A stretch of 64,000 nucleotides of DNA, taken from NCBI GenBank assembly GCA_036401595.1, contig DASWUM010000039.1:1-64000 (forward strand). The letters are read 5' to 3'. The notes beneath the pieces are model-generated. The model was not told where the DNA came from, did not search any database, and saw only the letters and a list, made by a program, of their open reading frames with translations. The stretch is from PSRF01 sp036401595. Its GTDB lineage: Bacteria > Acidobacteriota > Blastocatellia > Pyrinomonadales > Pyrinomonadaceae. Both the position numbers and the translations under genes were made by a program. Shown piece after piece: positions 59,970 to 64,000 of the stretch; positions within the stretch are counted from its first letter, which is position 1; each line of letters starts with the position of its first letter.

Positions 59970-62033
59970 AAGATCACGGTTTTATATGTTGGGTCGAGTT
60001 TGTTGGCGCCGCTAAGGAACGCGGAGCGCGAGATCAATCGTGTGCACAAGCTCGGATTGCGTGTTGCGGCATACAACTTCGGATCGCCGTTTAGCGATCG
60101 TGAGTGGGACGATGTTGAGGAAGATCTTAAGGACGCGAATGTTGTTTTTGTGATCCACGTAATGGATGGCGAGAACGCTACGCGACTTGTTGCTGCGCTA
60201 GAGACATACAAGCATCACGATGCCGTAGTTGTCATCAACTGTATGCCGGAGTTGATGCGTCGAACCCGACTGGGGCGGCTCGATATCTCGACATTCGGCA
60301 AAGGCGGCGGGTTATTGAAGTCTGTTGGGTCGTGGGTCGGTACGCAGGCAAAGCGCGGTAAGTCGAGTCGTAATCACGGTCAGTATCTCAAACTGGTCGA
60401 TCGGCTTCCCGGCATGCTCAAGTTTGTGCCGACTGCGGGTGCACTCACCGATGCAAAGCATTATCTCTATCTCTTCTGCTATTTCCTCCAACCGACGCCG
60501 GCGAACATCCAATCGATGCTGCTCTACTCGCTGGTCCACTACGTCCGCGACGAGCGATTGAAGAAGATTCGTGTTCCGAAACTTGAGCATCAGCCCTCAG
60601 TGGCGATTTATCACCCGGCGGCGCCGACGTTGTTTCAAACGTTTGCTGAGTATCGGAAGTGGTATTCGAGGCCGTTGAACTCCGACGCTACGATCGGTCT
60701 CTTATTAATGCGGCCACAAGTCATCAGCAAAACAACAAAGCATTACGACGCGCTCATACACTCAATCGAAGCTGAAGGACTGAGCGTAATTCCCGCGATC
60801 GCCACGTTGATGGATAACCGCGAAGCCGTTTCGAAGTTTTTTGTCGAGCCGGAGAAGACGAAGTCGCGCGTCAGTCAGATCGTGTCGTTGACTGGTTTCA
60901 GTTTTGTTGGTGGGCCGGCAATGAACGACAGCGCCGCAGCGTCGGAGTTTCTGCGTGAGCTGAATATTCCATATCGTTCGGCGGTTAGTCTCGATACGCA
61001 AACAATCGAAGCGTGGACTGATTCGCAGACCGGACTTAACCCGGTTCAGGCGGGGATGCAGATCGCGATACCGGAGATCGACGGTGCAACGGAGCCGTTT
61101 GTTTATGGCGGCATTCCGAGTCGCGGACAAGAACCCGTCCCACTCGACGATCGCTGCACGCGATTAGCAAGGCGGCTGCGACACTGGAATGAGTTACAGA
61201 ACTCGCCGCGCGATGAGGTCAAACTCGCGATCGTGCTGTTCTGCTTTCCGCCAAACAAGGGAAACATCGGCACCGCTGCGGACCTCGATGTATTTCCGGG
61301 TGTGTTCGACGTCTTAAAGCGACTTTCCGACGAAGGTTATCGAGTCGAGGTACCCGAATCGCCAGACGCACTGCGCCGGAAACTGATCGAAGGCAACTCC
61401 GAAGGGTTCGGCGCTGCCGCAAACGTCGCTTATCGAATGAACGTCCAGGAATACCGGCGACTCTGTCCTTATATCAGAGACGTGGAAAACGATTGGGGAA
61501 CCGCGCCAGGGTCGATCAACTCGTTTGGGAATGAATTGTTAATTCAGGGACTCAGGCTGGGGAATGTCTTCATCGGCGTGCAACCGACATTTGGCTTCGA
61601 AGGTGATCCGATGCGCATGATGATGGCACGCGGTGGCTCGCCGCATCATGGCTTCATGGCGTTCTATACTTACATCTCGAAAGTATTTAATGCCGCCGGC
61701 ATCATTCACTTCGGCACTCACGGCGCCCTCGAGTTCATGCCCGGCAAACAAATCGGACTCTCGAGTGACTGCTGGCCCGACAGGTTGATCGACGAGCTTC
61801 CAAACTTCTACATCTACAGTGTCAACAATCCGTCTGAAGGCTCAATCGCAAAACGACGCTCCTACGCGGAGCTGATCTCGTACCTAACCCCGCCAATCGA
61901 AAATGCCGGTCTCTACAAAGAGCTCGCCGGTCTCAAGGATCTCGTTATGGCTTATCGCCAATCCACAAACGAATCCGAAAAGATGAGACTCTTCGAATCC
62001 ATCGAAGCGCTCCAGCAAGAAGCACATTTCTAA
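59967..62033 (+). CDS. bchH: Magnesium chelatase subunit H, N-terminal half as separate ORF
   Basis: 688 residues, TTG start inside a repeat copy. The sequence matches the N-terminal half of BchH/ChlH, ending with the diagnostic blocks HFGTHGALEFMPGKQIGLSS (from about residue 582), NNPSEGSIAKRRSYAELISY and LTPPIENAGLYKEL, which in normal BchH are followed by the segment encoded at 58316. 688 + 544 residues equals a usual BchH (about 1200-1300). The H subunit binds protoporphyrin IX; both halves together would be needed. It ends tail-to-tail with the glutaredoxin-like gene. Confidence 0.9.
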   Translation: MKITVLYVGSSLLAPLRNAEREINRVHKLGLRVAAYNFGSPFSDREWDDVEEDLKDANVVFVIHVMDGENATRLVAALETYKHHDAVVVINCMPELMRRTRLGRLDISTFGKGGGLLKSVGSWVGTQAKRGKSSRNHGQYLKLVDRLPGMLKFVPTAGALTDAKHYLYLFCYFLQPTPANIQSMLLYSLVHYVRDERLKKIRVPKLEHQPSVAIYHPAAPTLFQTFAEYRKWYSRPLNSDATIGLLLMRPQVISKTTKHYDALIHSIEAEGLSVIPAIATLMDNREAVSKFFVEPEKTKSRVSQIVSLTGFSFVGGPAMNDSAAASEFLRELNIPYRSAVSLDTQTIEAWTDSQTGLNPVQAGMQIAIPEIDGATEPFVYGGIPSRGQEPVPLDDRCTRLARRLRHWNELQNSPRDEVKLAIVLFCFPPNKGNIGTAADLDVFPGVFDVLKRLSDEGYRVEVPESPDALRRKLIEGNSEGFGAAANVAYRMNVQEYRRLCPYIRDVENDWGTAPGSINSFGNELLIQGLRLGNVFIGVQPTFGFEGDPMRMMMARGGSPHHGFMAFYTYISKVFNAAGIIHFGTHGALEFMPGKQIGLSSDCWPDRLIDELPNFYIYSVNNPSEGSIAKRRSYAELISYLTPPIENAGLYKELAGLKDLVMAYRQSTNESEKMRLFESIEALQQEAHF

Positions 62034-62287
62034 ATCCGTGTTTTTAATCCGTGTAATCTGTGGCTAAACTCCGCCGGGTCCACGCGATGTATAAACGTCT
62101 CAACACCGTTAATCGAAATAACGGGAATGTCATACTTATATTTCTTGAGCAACTCTTCATCAGATTCAATATTGATCTCTTCCAAAACAAACTGGTGGTT
62201 GCACCCTGCGCTCATGATCGCAGCCTTTGCTTCGTCGCAAAGATGGCAACCCGGTCGTGAATAAATGACTACGTGCGCTTTCGACAT
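62030..62287 (-). CDS. Glutaredoxin-like protein
   Basis: 85 residues. YSRPGCHLCDEAKAAI carries the CxxC redox site, with the cis-Pro in DIPVISINGVETF, as in the short glutaredoxin/DUF836-like family. The C-terminal tail (SHRLHGLKTRI) and stop are encoded by a family A repeat shared with the 3' end of the chelatase gene; the two stops overlap by two bases. Probably cytoplasmic thiol reductant. Confidence 0.88.
   Translation of the reverse strand: MSKAHVVIYSRPGCHLCDEAKAAIMSAGCNHQFVLEEINIESDEELLKKYKYDIPVISINGVETFIHRVDPAEFSHRLHGLKTRI
62031..62074. repeat. Family A repeat overlapping two convergent stops
   Basis: AAATCCGTG, then TTTTTAATCCGTGTAATCTG and TGGCTAAAC. It contains the TAA of the chelatase N-half gene and codes for the C-terminus of the glutaredoxin-like protein on the other strand. 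Confidence 0.75.
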
Positions 62288-62298
62288 CGGGTAGTACC

Positions 62299-63201
62299 CT
62301 AATTTGGATCGCTGTTGGACTGTTCGCCCTCAATCTTTTTGTTTTCTTTCTCTTGGGGTGCGGGTGCGTTCTCAATCGATATGTCATCCTGCATGGGCGG
62401 CAGGGCTTCACTGTGGATGCCGTTCGGCGTTTGGTCGGTAGTGATTACGTCCGGGGGGTGCGGCTCCAGTTTCAGGCGAGCAGCTCCGGTGGTTATGACT
62501 GTTGTCAGTCCCGTATCGAAATCGCTAGGAAGAAACTGCGGAACACCCTTGGGCCTATTTTCCAGCGGGTAATACCTATAGGAAAAATCTTTTCGTGGAG
62601 CCCAACGCGGCTTGTAATAGCCGGACACTGTAACCCGACCACCTTTCCGGTTCATCTCTTTGAGTTGTTCTTCTGTAATAGGGCCGCCCCAAGGCACGAA
62701 ATAACTCTCTTCCTGCCCGGCGTGTATGGTCACAACGTTTTCCCCAGTCTTCTTAGCAAGGGGAGCGTCGATTGGGCGTGGATGCCCAACACTCACCCTC
62801 AGATGAAGTCTTACGCCATTAGCGTCGGTTGCCCCTTCGTTTTTAATCCAAACGATAAAGATTGGTTCTTTTCCCGCCTCAAGGTTCTCAGCCCTAACGT
62901 CCATGACGCGCAGGCGCGGCTTGAAGGATACACCCATCACGCGCAACTGGCCGCCGTAGATCAAGGCTTGGACTACAACTGCCGTGAAGACCAGTCCGTT
63001 GAACGCTTGTTGGGCGATAAACGAATTTCTTTCAGCGGGCAACGCGAAATCCCAAGACCAGCGAATTATCAACCATCGCAGATACAACAACCATGCGAAC
63101 AACAGGGGCCACAACAACAAAGACCACCTTTGAGAAAGGAAATAAAAGACACGCTCAAGTTTGCCGGGTGTCTCATTGTCAGCATCTTTCTTATTTACCA
63201 T
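62299..63201 (-). CDS. Unknown two-span membrane protein
   Basis: 300 residues, AGAGG about 10 bases before the ATG. Two N-terminal spans (about 29-50, LLLWPLLFAWLLYLRWLII, and about 68-88, FNGLVFTAVVVQALIYGG) are followed by a soluble beta-rich domain (about 100-210) and a charged, disordered tail. No family recognised. Base composition appears less GC-rich than its neighbours, and it lies between the glutaredoxin-like gene and an IS, so recent acquisition is plausible. Confidence 0.7.
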   Translation of the reverse strand: MVNKKDADNETPGKLERVFYFLSQRWSLLLWPLLFAWLLYLRWLIIRWSWDFALPAERNSFIAQQAFNGLVFTAVVVQALIYGGQLRVMGVSFKPRLRVMDVRAENLEAGKEPIFIVWIKNEGATDANGVRLHLRVSVGHPRPIDAPLAKKTGENVVTIHAGQEESYFVPWGGPITEEQLKEMNRKGGRVTVSGYYKPRWAPRKDFSYRYYPLENRPKGVPQFLPSDFDTGLTTVITTGAARLKLEPHPPDVITTDQTPNGIHSEALPPMQDDISIENAPAPQEKENKKIEGEQSNSDPN

Positions 63202-63248
63202 TGCTTCAAGCCTCTAATTCTAGGCGAGAAATTGTAACACAAAAAGTC

Positions 63249-63277
63249 TTGACGGCGAAGACAAAGTGTAATACATT
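63249..63277 (+). promoter_or_regulatory. Putative IS1 transposase promoter
   Basis: TTGACG (63249-63254) and TACATT (63272-63277) with 17-base spacing, about 27 bases upstream of the transposase ATG. Confidence 0.45.
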
Positions 63278-63297
63278 ATCTCCACGTTGAGGAGATA
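63277..63297 (+). promoter_or_regulatory. Hairpin covering the transposase ribosome binding site
   Basis: TATCTCC (63277-63283) and GGAGATA (63291-63297) form a 7-bp stem with a 7-base loop. The Shine-Dalgarno GGAG lies in the right arm, 6 bases from the ATG. Confidence 0.6.
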
Positions 63298-63303
63298 GCG
63301 CAA

Positions 63304-64000
63304 ATGGCGAACGTGCTTCCCAAAGACAAGCAAATCGCGGTTATCAGCGCGTTGGCTGAAGGTTGCAGCATCCGTGCAATCTCACGCATCACGGGCATTC
63401 ACCAAAACACGATTTGCCGTTTGGGTGTTCGGATTGGAAAAGGCTGCGCGAAGTTACTGGACGTAAAGATGCGCGATCTGACTTGTCACTTCTTGCAGTT
63501 CGATGAGATTTGGGGATTCATCGGCAAGAAAGAAAAGCCCCTTAGCATCGGCGACGATCCGACTATGGGAGATGTTTGGACGTTCTGCGCTATCGACTCC
63601 GAAACAAAACTCGTTCCCTCTTTCAAATGCGGCAAGCGAACGAAGCATACAGCGAACGCCTTTGTTACTGACGTTGCCTCACGTTTGAAGAATCGTCCAC
63701 AGATTTTCAGCGATGGTCTACGCGCTTATGTCGAAGCCGTAGAAAATGCTTTTGGAATGGACGTTGACTTTGGGATGATCATTAAGAACTACGGCGCAGT
63801 TAGGGTGAGCACCATCAGGAGCGGCGCTACAGTGCGCCCGAAGTTACGAGTATGCAGAAGATGGTAGTCATGGGCTATCCCGAAACGGATCTCATTTCAA
63901 ATAGCCACGTTGAACGGCTGAACGGAATCACGCGCCTGCACATGCGTCGGTTAACTCGCCTTACCTATGCGTTCAGCAAAAAGTTGGAAAACTTCGAGGC
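63304..64000 (+). pseudogene. IS1 family transposase, frameshifted and cut by window end
   Basis: The first frame (63304-63867) encodes an HTH region (GCSIRAISRITGIHQNTICR) and the first catalytic Asp residues (LQFDEIWGF, CAIDSETKLV) of an IS1-type DDE transposase without the classic insAB split. At about 63802-63806 (AGGGT) the reading frame has to shift by -1 to continue as GEHHQERRYSAPEV, YPETDLISNSHVERLNG and THE-like C-terminal RLTRLTYAFSKKLENFEA, which runs past 64000. One missing G, or a -1 frameshift, explains it. The left terminal repeat was not identified because the right end lies outside. Confidence 0.8.

Noticed and set aside
58316..62033. Reading the H subunit pair as CobN of aerobic cobalamin synthesis
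   Set aside because: Blocks such as NNPSEGSIAKRRSYAE, LTPPIENAGLYK and NPKWYEGML fit BchH/ChlH better, and no cob genes are present. A tree is still needed.
58316..62033. Split of bchH by frameshift or stop mutation
   Set aside because: The halves are in reversed order and each has its own boundaries, which a point mutation cannot produce.
1..64000. tRNA or rRNA genes
   Set aside because: No cloverleaf with a TTCGA-type T-loop and matching acceptor stem, and no rRNA signature, was noticed in the intergenic stretches. This was a reading by eye, not a scan.

Overview
The window looks like chromosomal DNA of a Gram-negative, aerobic, heterotrophic bacterium of moderate to high GC. The best fit is Acidobacteriota, tentatively a Blastocatellia-like lineage. 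Reasons: a large Oar-type TonB-dependent receptor with an N-terminal carboxypeptidase-regulatory domain, many secreted peptidases and amidohydrolases, DUF5715/M15-type proteins, a complete System I cytochrome c maturation operon, and magnesium-chelatase genes of the (bacterio)chlorophyll type. This placement is an inference from gene content; no rRNA or other marker gene is present.

Layout. 0.2-6 kb: a plus-strand run of a small protein, a membrane protein, a DyP-type peroxidase and a large two-CXXCH cytochrome c protein. 6-10 kb: lysoplasmalogenase-like membrane protein, two M15-like proteins, an anchored unknown. 10-32 kb: mainly catabolic and peptide-processing genes (aldehyde dehydrogenase, amidohydrolase, GAF protein, cyclase, S9 peptidase, prolyl iminopeptidase, YcaQ-like glycosylase, TldE/TldD, OPT transporter, CocE-type hydrolase, epimerase). 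32-40 kb: an unknown two-gene cassette, then GH144, GH3 and a TonB receptor, a probable beta-1,2-glucan utilisation locus. 40-46 kb: phosphopantetheinyl transferase coupled to a copper P-type ATPase, a PQQ-like beta-propeller protein and a Pro/Glu-rich secreted protein. 45.8-53 kb: ccmABCDEFGHI plus a TPR gene on the minus strand. 53-56 kb: rhodanese, lipoprotein and di-haem oxidoreductase. 56.3-62 kb: magnesium chelatase. 62-64 kb: glutaredoxin-like gene, an unknown membrane protein and a frameshifted IS1-type transposase running off the end.

The most unusual locus is the magnesium chelatase. A fused I-D subunit is followed by subunit H cut into two ORFs in swapped order: the C-terminal half comes first and the N-terminal half second. 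Their lengths add up to about one normal BchH. Copies of a dispersed repeat sit at every boundary of this cassette and seem to supply some of its start and stop codons.

The window carries several families of short intergenic repeats. Family A contains CCACAGATTACACAGATT-like words and has about 15 loci. Family B contains GCCACAAAAAGCAC-like words and has about 6. Family C has GCTCC-GGAGC palindromes. They form perfect or near-perfect hairpins, abut stop codons with striking regularity, and in several places have become coding sequence. Examples are the whole signal peptide of the GH144 protein and the C-terminal tails of the phosphopantetheinyl transferase, the glutaredoxin-like protein and CcmF.

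Functional links: the ccm operon would mature the c-type cytochromes encoded at 3.6-6 kb and 54.6-55.9 kb. The OPT transporter, S9 peptidase, prolyl iminopeptidase and TldD/E point to peptide catabolism.
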